Assembly: GCA_024404095.1 (NCBI GenBank)
Contig: JAKSQO010000003.1
Location: forward strand, 62,001-126,000
Length of the DNA stretch: 64,000 nucleotides
Source: Clostridia bacterium
GTDB lineage: Bacteria; Bacillota; Clostridia; Oscillospirales; Acutalibacteraceae
Direction: 5' to 3'
Position 1 is the stretch's first letter. Every line of letters begins with the position of its first letter. Under the pieces are notes generated by a model. That model saw only the letters and a program-made list of their open reading frames with translations. It had not been told where the DNA came from and searched no databases. Below are positions 1-8,338 of the stretch, in pieces. The position numbers and the translations under genes are program-made.

Positions 1-674
1 GTATTCCGACAACAGCGTGGCCGTGCGCAACTCTGCTCGCAGCGACGTGGAATCCCGATATCGTTTACGAGGTCGGTGCGGCAGCAGCTTCTGAGCTGAG
101 AGAAAACAACCTCGGTGTATGGCTTGCGCCTGCGCTCAATATTCACAGAAATCCTCTCTGCGGTCGAAACTTTGAGTATTTCTCAGAGGACCCTGTTCTT
201 GCAGGTAAAATGTGTGCCGCTGAAATCAGAGGTATTCAGTCACAGAAAATTGCAGTTTCAATGAAGCACTTCGCCTGTAACAATAAGGAGCCGAACCGCT
301 TTGCCTGCGATTCACGTCTTTCAGAACGTGCTCTGCGTGAGATTTATCTCAAGGGCTTTGAAATCTGCGTCAAGGAGGCTGACCCGTGGACGGTTATGTC
401 GTCATACAACCTCATCAACGGTCAGCACACTTCCGAAAGCTATGAGCTTCTGACAGGTATTCTCCGTAACGAATGGGGCTTCAAAGGCATGGTTGTAACC
501 GACTGGGGTGTCAAGAATGACCCCGTAAAAGAAATCAAAGCCGGCAATGATATGAAGATGCATTGCGGATACCCCGAAGACCTGCAGAAAGGTCTTGATG
601 ACGGAAGAATAACAAGAACAGACCTTGAGGTTTGCGTTAAACGTATTCTTGAAATGTTTACAAAGCTTGCATAA
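1..674 (+). CDS. Glycoside hydrolase family 3 beta-glucosidase, 3' part (5' end outside window)
   Basis: The frame is open from base 3 to the stop at 672-674, so the gene enters from the left. The reading matches the GH3 catalytic barrel: a WNP motif, then NIHRNPLCGRNFEYFSEDP (about bases 144-200), KHFACNN, and MVVTDWG, whose Asp (codon 501-503) aligns with the catalytic nucleophile. GH3 enzymes remove terminal beta-linked glucose or xylose from oligosaccharides. The protein stops soon after the barrel, at ICVKRILEMFTKLA, with no alpha/beta-sandwich domain following. In most GH3 enzymes that domain comes second; in the permuted Ruminococcus albus-type enzymes it comes first. A permuted layout therefore fits, but the N-terminal part is not visible. 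No secretion information can be read here. Confidence 0.93.
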   Translation, partial: IPTTAWPCATLLAATWNPDIVYEVGAAAASELRENNLGVWLAPALNIHRNPLCGRNFEYFSEDPVLAGKMCAAEIRGIQSQKIAVSMKHFACNNKEPNRFACDSRLSERALREIYLKGFEICVKEADPWTVMSSYNLINGQHTSESYELLTGILRNEWGFKGMVVTDWGVKNDPVKEIKAGNDMKMHCGYPEDLQKGLDDGRITRTDLEVCVKRILEMFTKLA

Positions 675-682
675 AAAGAAAT

Positions 683-720
683 CCGCCGAAGAGGAACAAA
701 TCCTTTTCGACGGTTTTTTT
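683..720. terminator. Bidirectional rho-independent terminator
   Basis: A stem CCGCCGAA-GAGG / CCTTTTCGACGG lies just after the GH3 stop and is followed by seven T. On the minus strand the hairpin is followed by a T-rich stretch, so it can also end the coaX-panT transcript, whose stop codon lies inside the T-tract. Confidence 0.8.
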
Positions 721-1297
721 ATCTGATTTTTATTCGCAGTATCCTTACTATCGCGGGGCAAAGAATAATATTTATTCCGAGCTCGAAGAGAAAGTTGCCG
801 CCGACAAGTCCGAGAAGCATATATTTCACAGGGCTGTCAAAGCCTGCGCCCATTCCCCACTGTGAAATCGTATCATAAAAGAACAATCTGCATCCGATAA
901 GGAATATTCCCGTGTTGACTATCGGACAGGCAATCGCAGAAACAATCACGGCAAAATACTGATTCACCTTTGCAAGAGTCTTATAAATAAGACCTGCGGC
1001 AAGTCCGCACAACGCACCTTTCAACAGAACAGTCACAATCGTTCCCGGTACGCTGATTGCCAGAAATGCTGCGGCATCTGTCATAAGTACAACAACACCG
1101 AATATAAAGCCGAGCCACATACTCACGAGCGGGCCGCACATAGCCGCACCGACAATAATCGGCACAAGAACAAGCGAAACCGAAAAAGGTCCGAGGTGAA
1201 TAAACTGTCCGAGCATCTGCAATACAATTACAGTCGCCGTCAGCACCGCGCCCATTGTCAGGGTCATCAGATTGCTTTTCTTGTTTGTTGCTTTCAT
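719..1297 (-). CDS. ECF transporter S component, probably pantothenate-specific
   Basis: A 192-residue, very hydrophobic protein with about five to six membrane segments and the GPF/VLVPIIVGA-type helices of ECF substrate-binding (S) subunits. The start at 1297 is chosen because AAGGAGG sits at the right distance upstream; an earlier in-frame start at 1381 has no such site. The gene follows coaX by 87 bases in the same direction. Since CoaX phosphorylates pantothenate, the likely substrate is pantothenate (PanT-like), where the S subunit would dock on a shared EcfA/A'/T module encoded elsewhere. The S-subunit fold is well supported; the substrate is inferred from the neighbour only. Confidence 0.8.
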   Translation of the reverse strand: MKATNKKSNLMTLTMGAVLTATVIVLQMLGQFIHLGPFSVSLVLVPIIVGAAMCGPLVSMWLGFIFGVVVLMTDAAAFLAISVPGTIVTVLLKGALCGLAAGLIYKTLAKVNQYFAVIVSAIACPIVNTGIFLIGCRLFFYDTISQWGMGAGFDSPVKYMLLGLVGGNFLFELGINIILCPAIVRILRIKIR

Positions 1298-1384
1298 AAA
1301 ATTTCCTCCTTGCTGTCGTCCGTCAAGCGGTACAACGCATAAAATTTTTATATTATCCCCAGCGGGAAATACAACCAACAATTA

Positions 1385-2155
1385 TTATTTCTTATTATTT
1401 TTTAAATATATGATGTTTAATCCTTTCAGTACAAGATTATCATCTTTTGTAATTTCTGTTTTGCAGTATCTTACAATCGGTTCCGCAAGACCTCCTGTGG
1501 CATAAACCTTGAACTGCTTACCGAATTCTTCACAAAGGCGCTCCGTCATTCCGTCAATCAGGCTTGCATTGCCGTAAATAACACCCGAGCGCATACAGTC
1601 AGCTGTATTCTTTGCCGCAACTGCATTCGGTGCTCCGAGTCCGACCTCGGGAAGCTGTGCCGCACTTTCTGACAGAGCGTGAAGTCCTGTCATAACTCCG
1701 GGTATAATCGAAAGTCCGTCAAACGTGCAGTTTTCATTGACAACAATCATTTTTGTTGCCGTTCCGAAATCAATCACAAGTGCGGGACTGCCGTAAATCC
1801 CGTGCACCGCCGCACAGGCACATATAATATCAGCCCCTACCGATGACGGAATATCACAATGAATGTTTACCCCTGTCTTTATTCCGGGGCCTACAAGCAA
1901 CGGCTCTATACCGAAAACAAAGCCGATTGACTTTGCGAAGGTTGCTGTGAGCGACGGAACAACCGACGAGATTATAGCACCGTTTATCTCGCTTTTGTCA
2001 ACATTGTGAATTTTCATCGTATTGACAAGCCTGCTTGCGTATTCGTCCTCGGTGTTTTTGGCATCGGTAGACAACCTTGCCGTGAACACAAGATTATCGC
2101 CGTTAAATCCGCCGAGGCAGATATTTGAATTTCCGATATCAACAGCTAAAATCAT
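1385..2155 (-). CDS. coaX: Type III pantothenate kinase
   Basis: 256 residues, the normal CoaX length. The enzyme carries out the first step of coenzyme A synthesis, phosphorylating pantothenate with ATP; type III enzymes are not feedback-inhibited by CoA. Visible motifs: N-terminal DIGNSN phosphate-binding loop (residues 6-11), SSVVPS, GPGIKTG, GADIICACAAVHG and IDFGTATKM, all diagnostic of the ASKHA-fold CoaX family, plus YATGGLA near the C-terminus. It has its own promoter upstream and is the first gene of a two-gene unit with the ECF transporter component, coupling uptake and trapping of the vitamin. Confidence 0.96.
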   Translation of the reverse strand: MILAVDIGNSNICLGGFNGDNLVFTARLSTDAKNTEDEYASRLVNTMKIHNVDKSEINGAIISSVVPSLTATFAKSIGFVFGIEPLLVGPGIKTGVNIHCDIPSSVGADIICACAAVHGIYGSPALVIDFGTATKMIVVNENCTFDGLSIIPGVMTGLHALSESAAQLPEVGLGAPNAVAAKNTADCMRSGVIYGNASLIDGMTERLCEEFGKQFKVYATGGLAEPIVRYCKTEITKDDNLVLKGLNIIYLKNNKK

Positions 2156-2182
2156 TTAATCACCCCGAGACTTCTTTGACAT

Positions 2183-2211
2183 ATTTTATTATATAATTTC
2201 AAAAAAGTCAA
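2183..2211 (-). promoter_or_regulatory. Promoter of coaX
   Basis: On the minus strand TTGACT (2211-2206), a 17-base spacer and TAAAAT (2188-2183), ending 28 bases before the coaX start. Confidence 0.65.
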
Positions 2212-2254
2212 TAAAACTGTTGCCTGCACTGAATTATTATTCCGCTTATGATTG

Positions 2255-2282
2255 TTGACTTTAGAAAAATAATCTGTATAAT
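2255..2282 (+). promoter_or_regulatory. Promoter of the acyltransferase-lyase pair
   Basis: TTGACT (2255-2260), a 16-base spacer and TATAAT (2277-2282), with the acyltransferase start 30 bases downstream. It diverges from the coaX promoter. Confidence 0.65.
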
Positions 2283-2311
2283 GAAAACTAAGAAAAGTGC
2301 AGGTGATTTTT

Positions 2312-3400
2312 ATGACTAAAGAACGAAACAGCTCCATAGAATTATTAAGAATTATTTCTATGATACTGATTATTTTTCATCACATATCTTTTCATGGATT
2401 TTCAGTCTATGCAGACGCTTCGCTTTTTTCTTTAATCTGGGCAAAATTCATAAAAATCGGCGGTAAAATCGGTGTAGATGTTTTCGTCATTATTTCAGGA
2501 TATTTTCTGATTGGTGATAACGCACCATCTTTTAAAATTGTACGTAAATCTCTTAAGCTGATTCTTCAGATTTTATTTTACTCAATAGTATTCTATATTC
2601 TTTTTGAAGCGATAGTAAATAAGACATTCAATATCAATGAATGCATCAAGTATCTCATGCCGATATCAAATTCAAAATGGTGGTTTGCAACGGACTATTT
2701 TATTCTTTTCCTGTTGCATCCGTTTATTAACTGTATGCTGTTGTCATTTAATAAGTCAACTTATAAAAAATTCCTGTTGATTTTATTTGTTATCCTTTGT
2801 ATTATCCCAACCGTATTTGCCACAGAATATCTGCCAGATTCTTCACTTTGGTTTGTTTTTCTTTACAGCACAGCCGCATATTTCAAGCTTTACGGTTTTC
2901 CTAAAGTTGCTCCGCAATTCTGCCTGTTACTTTCCGCAGGGCTATACATAATTAAAGCAATATTATATTTAGGAATTATAAAGTTCAATTCTTCTAACCC
3001 TAATTTAGACAATAGAGCAAGTGCTTTTTGCAACCACAACAATCTTTTGATTTTTATAATTTCTCTGCTTTTATTTTTAGGATTTTCACAAATTCAGATA
3101 AAGACAAACAAAATAATAAATACTGTTGCATCAACAACGTTCGGAATTTATCTTATACATGACAATTGTTTTGTAAGACCGTTCTTATGGAAAACGGTAT
3201 TTAAAATCAGTGAACACGAAAGCACTCTGTTTTTCATCCCTTACACATTTTTTATTGTAATAGTTGTATTTACAGTCTGTTCTCTGATTGAATTTGCAAG
3301 AATAAATACAATCGAAAAATATTCGTTAAAAATATATGATAAGTACTTATCGCCAAAGGTATATACAATTGCCCAGAAGATATCATCTAATTTAAAATAA
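2312..3400 (+). CDS. Membrane acyltransferase (acyltransferase 3 / OafA family)
   Basis: 362 residues with about ten predicted membrane helices. The N-terminus has the family signature: ELLRIISM followed by IIFHHISFHG, which contains the conserved His of acyltransferase 3 proteins, then IGVDVFVIISGYFL. Members O-acetylate or O-acylate surface polysaccharides, peptidoglycan or lipids on the cytoplasmic membrane. The start at 2312 has AGGTG six bases upstream; a GTG at 2297 in the same frame is less likely. The gene is visibly richer in A+T (TTA, ATA, AAA codons) than its neighbours, which hints at acquisition from elsewhere. It ends 24 bases before a secreted polysaccharide lyase and is probably co-transcribed with it. 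The acceptor molecule is unknown. Confidence 0.87.
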   Translation: MTKERNSSIELLRIISMILIIFHHISFHGFSVYADASLFSLIWAKFIKIGGKIGVDVFVIISGYFLIGDNAPSFKIVRKSLKLILQILFYSIVFYILFEAIVNKTFNINECIKYLMPISNSKWWFATDYFILFLLHPFINCMLLSFNKSTYKKFLLILFVILCIIPTVFATEYLPDSSLWFVFLYSTAAYFKLYGFPKVAPQFCLLLSAGLYIIKAILYLGIIKFNSSNPNLDNRASAFCNHNNLLIFIISLLLFLGFSQIQIKTNKIINTVASTTFGIYLIHDNCFVRPFLWKTVFKISEHESTLFFIPYTFFIVIVVFTVCSLIEFARINTIEKYSLKIYDKYLSPKVYTIAQKISSNLK

Positions 3401-3424
3401 TCAGATGTTCAAGGAGGAACAGCC

Positions 3425-5314
3425 ATGATAGGTCCTTTTCAGAAATTCTTCAGCGTAATACTTGTATTCTTTATCACCCTCGGTTCAACAATCACCGGCG
3501 GCAATAAAAATGCTGACATTAAGAAAATCGGTCAGAATATCACAGACGGACTTCTTTCCGGTCAGCTCTCCCCTGTTTCGGGTTCCGATATTCAGGACGC
3601 CGATACAATCATTTCTCTGACAAAATGTGACAGCAAAGGCAATCGCTATTTTACGGACGTTGACTACGCAAATCAGGACAGAACAACGTGGATTGCCGCA
3701 AGACACGTTACAAGAACCGAGAAGCTTGCAATTCTTTATCGCCTTGAAACGGATGCGGACAAAAAGGATGAATACAGAAAAACCATTCTTGAACTGCTTG
3801 ACTACTGGATTGACAAGGATTACACCAATCCGAACTGGTGGCACAACAGGCTGTCAATGCCCAACTGCCTCGGCGATATCGGTATTCTGATGAAAAATGA
3901 CCTCAGCAGAAAACAGCTCAGAAAATTAGCTCAGCTTGTCAGCCGCGGAAGCTCCACGGTTGACCCCAAGCTCAATTCACATACAGGTGCAAATGCGATT
4001 GACCTTTCAATGTCGACAATCAAGTTCGGCGTGCTCACAGGAAACCGACAGGCAATAAAAAAAGCGGCAAAGGTCATTGCAGGCGAGCTTAAATATTCAA
4101 ACGGTGAGGGCTTGAATTCTGACAGCACATTTTTCCAGCATGGCAACAGGCTTTATATGGGCGGTTACGGTGCTGAATTTATCAGCGGATTAACTCAGCT
4201 TATAACAATGCTTTCGGGCACCGATTACATTCTCTCTGCCGAGCAGTTGAAGCCGCTCGCAGATTTCATTCTTGACGGAATGAGATATATGAGCTTCGGC
4301 AGTACGCTTGACCCGACTACAATGGGTCGCTCCGTTTCTCGCTTGAATACTCAGCCTCTTAAGGGTATAGTCCGTCCCCTCTCAATGCTTGCACAGACAG
4401 ATGAAATGCCGAGAAAAGATGAGATAGCCGAGTATATCTCTTCCATCAACAGCGATAAGAAAAATGATTACGGACTTCACTATTATGATGTTGCAAAATT
4501 CATTGTAATAAACAACAGCGATTTCTACTTCAGCTTCCGCGGAGGCGATAATGAAATGCTGTACTCCGAAATTATCAATGATGAAAACATTCTTTCGTAC
4601 AATTCCGCTGTTCCGGGTGTCACCACAATAATGCATACAGGTAATGAGTATTACAACATAAGCCCTGTTTATGATTATTCATTTGTTCCTGGCACCACCG
4701 CGATTTATGAAACAGATAATGAGCTTAAGGCTCACTCGGACAACACATACAGAACTCTTTCGGGCACATACAGTAATGCCGTTGCAGACGGTGCGGCCGT
4801 TTCCGCAATTAAAACCTCACACGACGGAATTGATATGACAATCACCTGCTTCGCCGTTGACAATGCCGCCGTAATTCTCGGGGCAGGTATTAAAAATGCC
4901 GACGGTAAAGCGATGAACACAACAATTGACCAGTCATACTATACAGGCTCGTTTACGCAGAACGGAAACACCGTAATTCATAACGGAATAAAGTACAATA
5001 TTCTTGACGGCGGCACAGTTCACACCGATGCGGTGCACCGCACAGGTACGTGGAACAGAAACAATGTTACATTGGCAGCGATTCCCGCCGAGGCAGATTT
5101 GTTCACTCTGTATCTTGAAAATAACGGCTCTTACGCCTACTCGGTAATGAGTGAAAATACCGATGCCGATTTCACCGTAATTGAGAATAATGAAAACCTT
5201 CAGGCGGTCAGACTTCCCGACGGAAGAATCGCCGCGGCATTCTTTAAAAAAGGTGATTTCAGTTTTAACGGAACAACATACAGCGGAAAAGCGGGAGAAG
5301 CAAAAATTTATTGA
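3425..5314 (+). CDS. Secreted polysaccharide lyase, family 8-like (hyaluronate/chondroitin/xanthan lyase type)
   Basis: 629 residues with a hydrophobic N-terminal signal segment (residues 8-24) and no anchor motif. PL8 enzymes cleave uronic-acid polysaccharides by beta-elimination. The alpha-toroid landmarks are in order: NPNWWHNRL (135-143, substrate cleft), TGANAIDLS (N190, charge-neutralising Asn), FFQHG (H239) and MGGYG (Y248, general base/acid), then GRSVSR (R302, R306). A beta-sandwich region follows, with SFRG and PGTTAIYE. It is shorter than many PL8 enzymes (700-1000 residues), so accessory domains are missing. An AAGGAGG site precedes the ATG. The exact substrate cannot be told from sequence alone. 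Confidence 0.85.
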   Translation: MIGPFQKFFSVILVFFITLGSTITGGNKNADIKKIGQNITDGLLSGQLSPVSGSDIQDADTIISLTKCDSKGNRYFTDVDYANQDRTTWIAARHVTRTEKLAILYRLETDADKKDEYRKTILELLDYWIDKDYTNPNWWHNRLSMPNCLGDIGILMKNDLSRKQLRKLAQLVSRGSSTVDPKLNSHTGANAIDLSMSTIKFGVLTGNRQAIKKAAKVIAGELKYSNGEGLNSDSTFFQHGNRLYMGGYGAEFISGLTQLITMLSGTDYILSAEQLKPLADFILDGMRYMSFGSTLDPTTMGRSVSRLNTQPLKGIVRPLSMLAQTDEMPRKDEIAEYISSINSDKKNDYGLHYYDVAKFIVINNSDFYFSFRGGDNEMLYSEIINDENILSYNSAVPGVTTIMHTGNEYYNISPVYDYSFVPGTTAIYETDNELKAHSDNTYRTLSGTYSNAVADGAAVSAIKTSHDGIDMTITCFAVDNAAVILGAGIKNADGKAMNTTIDQSYYTGSFTQNGNTVIHNGIKYNILDGGTVHTDAVHRTGTWNRNNVTLAAIPAEADLFTLYLENNGSYAYSVMSENTDADFTVIENNENLQAVRLPDGRIAAAFFKKGDFSFNGTTYSGKAGEAKIY

Positions 5315-5361
5315 ATTTACCTTTCCGAAATTCGTAAAATTTACCTTTCCGAAATTCGTAA
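5314..5361. repeat. Two tandem copies of a 24-base repeat
   Basis: The unit begins AATTTACCTTTCCGAAATTC and is repeated exactly at 5314-5337 and 5338-5361. Each copy holds the near-palindrome CGAAATTCG. The array starts at the last base of the lyase gene and ends seven bases before the -35 box of the next operon. Confidence 0.9.
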
Positions 5362-5367
5362 AAACAC

Positions 5368-5396
5368 TTGACAACAGATTAAAATTCATATATAAT
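5368..5396 (+). promoter_or_regulatory. Consensus promoter of ylxM-ffh-rpsP-khpA
   Basis: TTGACA (5368-5373), a 17-base spacer and TATAAT (5391-5396): a full match to the housekeeping sigma consensus. Confidence 0.9.
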
Positions 5397-5400
5397 CAAT

Positions 5401-5427
5401 GCCTGTAAAGAAATAAACTTTACAGGC
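5401..5427 (+). promoter_or_regulatory. 5' leader stem-loop of the ylxM-ffh transcript
   Basis: GCCTGTAAAG and CTTTACAGGC form a perfect 10-bp stem with the seven-base loop AAATAAA. It starts about where transcription from the upstream promoter should begin, and TATTTT follows. It could stabilise the mRNA 5' end or act as a weak attenuator. Confidence 0.75.
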
Positions 5428-5449
5428 TATTTTAAAAGGGGTGGCTGTC

Positions 5450-5824
5450 GTGAGTAAAAATCTTGACATAACGCTTTTGCTCGACTTTTACGGCGATATG
5501 CTTACCGAAAAGCAGAGAAGCTTCATCAGTTATTATTATAATGAAGACCTTTCTCTTTCAGAAATTGCAGCTGACGAGGGCATTACAAGACAGGGAGTGC
5601 GTGACGCCATCAAGCGTGCCGAAGCACAGCTTATCAATATGGAGGAACGACTCGGACTTGTTGCCCGATTTGAAAATGTTAAAGTGGGGCTCAGCGAAAT
5701 AATGGAGCTTTCGGAAGAAATTGCGATTTATAACCGCACCCACGGGCTTTCAATGGAGGTCAATGACTGCACCGCAAAAATCAATGCGGTGGCGCAGACA
5801 CTTCTGGCAGAGCATTATTCTTAA
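5450..5824 (+). CDS. ylxM: YlxM/p13-like DNA-binding protein, SRP-associated
   Basis: 124 residues. The N-terminus (LDITLLLDFYGDMLTEKQRSFISYYYNEDLSLSEIA) and the following TRQGVRDAIKRAE recognition helix are typical of YlxM, a sigma-70 region 4-like helix-turn-helix protein encoded just upstream of ffh in Firmicutes. In streptococci YlxM interacts with SRP and tunes FtsY GTPase activity. The GTG at 5450 is preferred because AAAGGGG lies eight bases upstream; an in-frame GTG at 5441 overlaps that site. The stop is 19 bases before ffh. Confidence 0.9.
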   Translation: MSKNLDITLLLDFYGDMLTEKQRSFISYYYNEDLSLSEIAADEGITRQGVRDAIKRAEAQLINMEERLGLVARFENVKVGLSEIMELSEEIAIYNRTHGLSMEVNDCTAKINAVAQTLLAEHYS

Positions 5825-5843
5825 AAGTTAGGTGGTGCCGCTT

Positions 5844-7190
5844 ATGGCATTTGAGGGTCTTTCCGACAGACTCGAAGCCGCTTTCCAGCGACTTAAAAGC
5901 AAAGGCGCCTTGACAGAGGCGGACGTTAAAAGTGCAATGCGTGAAGTTCGTCTTGCTCTTCTTGAAGCAGACGTGAACTACAAGGTTGCAAAGGACTTTA
6001 CCGAAAAGGTTACCAAGAGAGCCGTCGGTGAGCAGGTTATGGAAAGCCTTACACCTGCACAGATGGTTATAAAAATAGTTAACGAAGAGCTTACCGAGCT
6101 CATGGGCGGTACAAAGGCACGTCTTGCCATTGCCAACCATCCCCCGACAGTCGTTATGATGTGCGGTCTTCAGGGTTCAGGTAAAACTACTCACAGCGGT
6201 AAGATTGCGTTAAGACTTAAGAACGAAGGTCACAGACCCTTGCTCGTTGCCTGCGATATTTACCGTCCCGCAGCTATCAAGCAGTTACAGGTTGTCGGTG
6301 AGAGCATCGGCGTTCCTGTTTTTGAAATGGGTCAGATTAACCCTGTTACAATCGCTCAGGAAGCTATCAAGCTTGCTAAGGATCAGGGTTATGACTATGT
6401 CTTTCTTGACACCGCAGGCCGTCTGCACATTGACGAGGAGCTTATGAATGAGCTTAAGAACGTCAAGGCAGAGGTTAAGCCGCACGAAATCCTTCTTGTT
6501 GTCGATGCGATGACAGGTCAGGATGCGGTTAATGTTGCAACATCCTTCAACGATGCCCTCGGCATTGACGGTATCGTTCTTACAAAGCTTGACGGTGACA
6601 CACGAGGCGGTGCCGCACTCTCGACCAGAGCGGTTACAGGCAAGCCTATTAAATTTGTCGGTATCGGTGAAAAGCTCGGTGACCTCGATGTTTTCCATCC
6701 CGACCGAATGGCTTCACGTATCCTCGGCATGGGCGATATGCTTTCACTTATCGAAAAGGCTGAAATGGCACTTGACGAAAAGAAAGCTATGGAGCTTGAA
6801 AAGCGTCTTAAGCAGAACAAATTCGATATGAACGACTTGCTTGACCAGCTCGCACAGATTCGCCGAATGGGCAATATCAAGGATATGCTCAAAATGATTC
6901 CCGGTGTTGAAAAGCAGATTAAGGATATCGACATTGACGAGCGTCAGTTTGACCGTGTACGTGCGATTATCGAATCAATGACACCGCAGGAAAGAGAGAA
7001 GCCCGAAATCATCAACCCCTCACGTAAGCGCCGTATTGCGGCAGGCTGCGGTCAGCAGGTTGAGGATGTTAACAAGCTTCTTACACAGCACAAGCAGATG
7101 CAGAAAATGTTCAAGCAGATGAACGGCAAGGGCAAAAAACGCCGTCGCGGCAGACCCGACCTTTCGCAGTTCAAGGGTTTTAACGTATAA
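5844..7190 (+). CDS. ffh: Signal recognition particle GTPase Ffh
   Basis: 448 residues, normal for Ffh/SRP54, which with 4.5S/scRNA targets membrane and secreted proteins co-translationally to FtsY. Visible in order: N-domain helical bundle with ALLEADVNYKV; GTPase G1 loop GLQGSGKTT (about residue 108); DTAGRLH (G3); TKLDGDTRGGAAL (G4); GIGEKLGDLDVFHPDRMASRILGMGD closing the G domain; then the methionine-rich M domain with RMGNIKDMLKMIPG and the RNA-binding PSRKRRIAAGCG. The start at 5844 follows AGGTGG and gives the usual MAFEGLS N-terminus. The C-terminal tail is basic. Confidence 0.98.
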   Translation: MAFEGLSDRLEAAFQRLKSKGALTEADVKSAMREVRLALLEADVNYKVAKDFTEKVTKRAVGEQVMESLTPAQMVIKIVNEELTELMGGTKARLAIANHPPTVVMMCGLQGSGKTTHSGKIALRLKNEGHRPLLVACDIYRPAAIKQLQVVGESIGVPVFEMGQINPVTIAQEAIKLAKDQGYDYVFLDTAGRLHIDEELMNELKNVKAEVKPHEILLVVDAMTGQDAVNVATSFNDALGIDGIVLTKLDGDTRGGAALSTRAVTGKPIKFVGIGEKLGDLDVFHPDRMASRILGMGDMLSLIEKAEMALDEKKAMELEKRLKQNKFDMNDLLDQLAQIRRMGNIKDMLKMIPGVEKQIKDIDIDERQFDRVRAIIESMTPQEREKPEIINPSRKRRIAAGCGQQVEDVNKLLTQHKQMQKMFKQMNGKGKKRRRGRPDLSQFKGFNV

Positions 7191-7267
7191 ATAATGAATT
7201 CAAACACGCACATTTTTCACTTGCGTGATTGATATATAAAATAATTTTTATTTTGGAGGAATTAACA

Positions 7268-7510
7268 ATGGTTAAAATCAGACTTCGTCGCATGGGCGCT
7301 AAGAAAGCTCCTTTCTATCGTGTAGTAGTTGCAGATTCAAAGTATCCCCGTGACGGCAGATTCATCGAGGAAATCGGCACTTACAATCCTATGGTAGAGC
7401 CTGCAGAAATCAAGATTGATGCAGAAGCAGCAGCAAAGTGGCTTGCAAACGGTGCTCAGCCCACAGATACTGTTAAAGAGCTCTTCAAGAAGAACGGCAT
7501 CATTAAATAA
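7268..7510 (+). CDS. rpsP: 30S ribosomal protein S16
   Basis: 80 residues. It starts [21 protein letters not shown] and contains [13 protein letters not shown], both diagnostic of S16, an early assembly protein of the small subunit. TTTGGAGGAATTAACA precedes the ATG and sets the start. It lies 77 bases downstream of ffh, the usual arrangement in Firmicutes. Confidence 0.98.
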   Translation: MVKIRLRRMGAKKAPFYRVVVADSKYPRDGRFIEEIGTYNPMVEPAEIKIDAEAAAKWLANGAQPTDTVKELFKKNGIIK

Positions 7511-7524
7511 GTAGGAGTACCGTG

Positions 7525-7758
7525 ATGAAAGAGTTGTTAACTCAGATTGCTCAGGGTCTTGTTAATGAGCCCGATGCAGTTTCAGTTGTTGTTGATGAGC
7601 CGGATGAGGATGGCGTAATCGTTTATCATCTTCATGTTGCTTCAGACGATATGGGACGTGTTATCGGCAAGCAGGGCAGAATTGCTAAGGCAATCAGAAC
7701 AGTAATGCGTTCAGCTGCTAACCGCAGCGAACAGAAAATCTCAGTTGAGATTGACTAA
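7525..7758 (+). CDS. khpA: KH-domain RNA-binding protein KhpA
   Basis: 77 residues forming a single KH domain with the RNA-binding GRVIGKQGRIAKAIR loop (GxxG type). KhpA (YlqC) pairs with KhpB/Jag and affects cell division, cell length and mRNA regulation in Gram-positive bacteria. The ATG at 7525 has AGGAG seven bases upstream; a GTG three bases earlier is possible. The gene is 14 bases after rpsP and is closed by a strong terminator. The rimM-trmD-rplS genes that often follow are absent. Confidence 0.94.
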   Translation: MKELLTQIAQGLVNEPDAVSVVVDEPDEDGVIVYHLHVASDDMGRVIGKQGRIAKAIRTVMRSAANRSEQKISVEID

Positions 7759-7770
7759 AAGTTAAAAATC

Positions 7771-7810
7771 AAACCCCACCGAACACGCTTTCGGTGGGGT
7801 TTGCCTTTTA
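7771..7810. terminator. Strong bidirectional terminator
   Basis: AAACCCCACCGAA / TTCGGTGGGGTTT forms a perfect 13-bp stem with a five- to six-base loop. A T-rich run follows on the plus strand, and GATTTTTAAC follows on the minus strand, so it serves both khpA and the convergent gene at 7838. Confidence 0.93.
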
Positions 7811-7837
7811 CTCAATAAACTGGGATTTGTTACTCTA

Positions 7838-8245
7838 TTATTTAGCCAGTTCATTTGCAATTTGAGATAATCTCTCACAAAGTTCATACTTTGTCTTATA
7901 GCCAATCCCGTCAATAATGATAAACGGATTGTAGGCATTAACCGTGATTTCTGTTCCATCATTCATAGTAATGGTATAGATTACAGCTTGTCCGCTATAT
8001 TCCTTGTATGAAGCATCTTTACCATAAGTAACCACTTCATTCAAAGCATTGACCAATTCCGTATAATCTGCTATTTCTACAGTCTCATCAGGTGGCAATA
8101 ACTGAACAGAAACATTTGCAATGTCCTCTGCTCTTAAATCTGCAAATGGCTTTTTACCTATCACTCTCGGAAAGACAAGAAAGGCAATAATCATAACAAT
8201 TACAACGATAACCAGCAAAACTGGAAAAATTACTTTCTTATTCAT
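7838..8245 (-). CDS. Membrane-anchored protein of unknown function
   Basis: 135 residues. Residues 4-28 form one strong hydrophobic segment (VIFPVLLVIVVIVMIIAFLVF), followed by a soluble, presumably extracytoplasmic domain of about 100 residues rich in beta-prone stretches (VIYTITMNDGTEITVNAYNPFIIIDG). No catalytic motif or family is recognised with confidence. CGGAGG seven bases upstream supports the start. It stands alone between two terminators, so its context gives no function. Confidence 0.7.
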   Translation of the reverse strand: MNKKVIFPVLLVIVVIVMIIAFLVFPRVIGKKPFADLRAEDIANVSVQLLPPDETVEIADYTELVNALNEVVTYGKDASYKEYSGQAVIYTITMNDGTEITVNAYNPFIIIDGIGYKTKYELCERLSQIANELAK

Positions 8246-8338
8246 TCTTAATACCTCCGCATTAAATTCAAATTTATTATCCCTGCAAATTCTAATTTGT
8301 CTATACCCTCAGCAACAAGCATCGAATTTTACCGTATA

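Noticed and set aside
5314..5361. Start of a CRISPR array
   Set aside because: Only two copies, directly adjacent with no spacer between them, and no cas genes.
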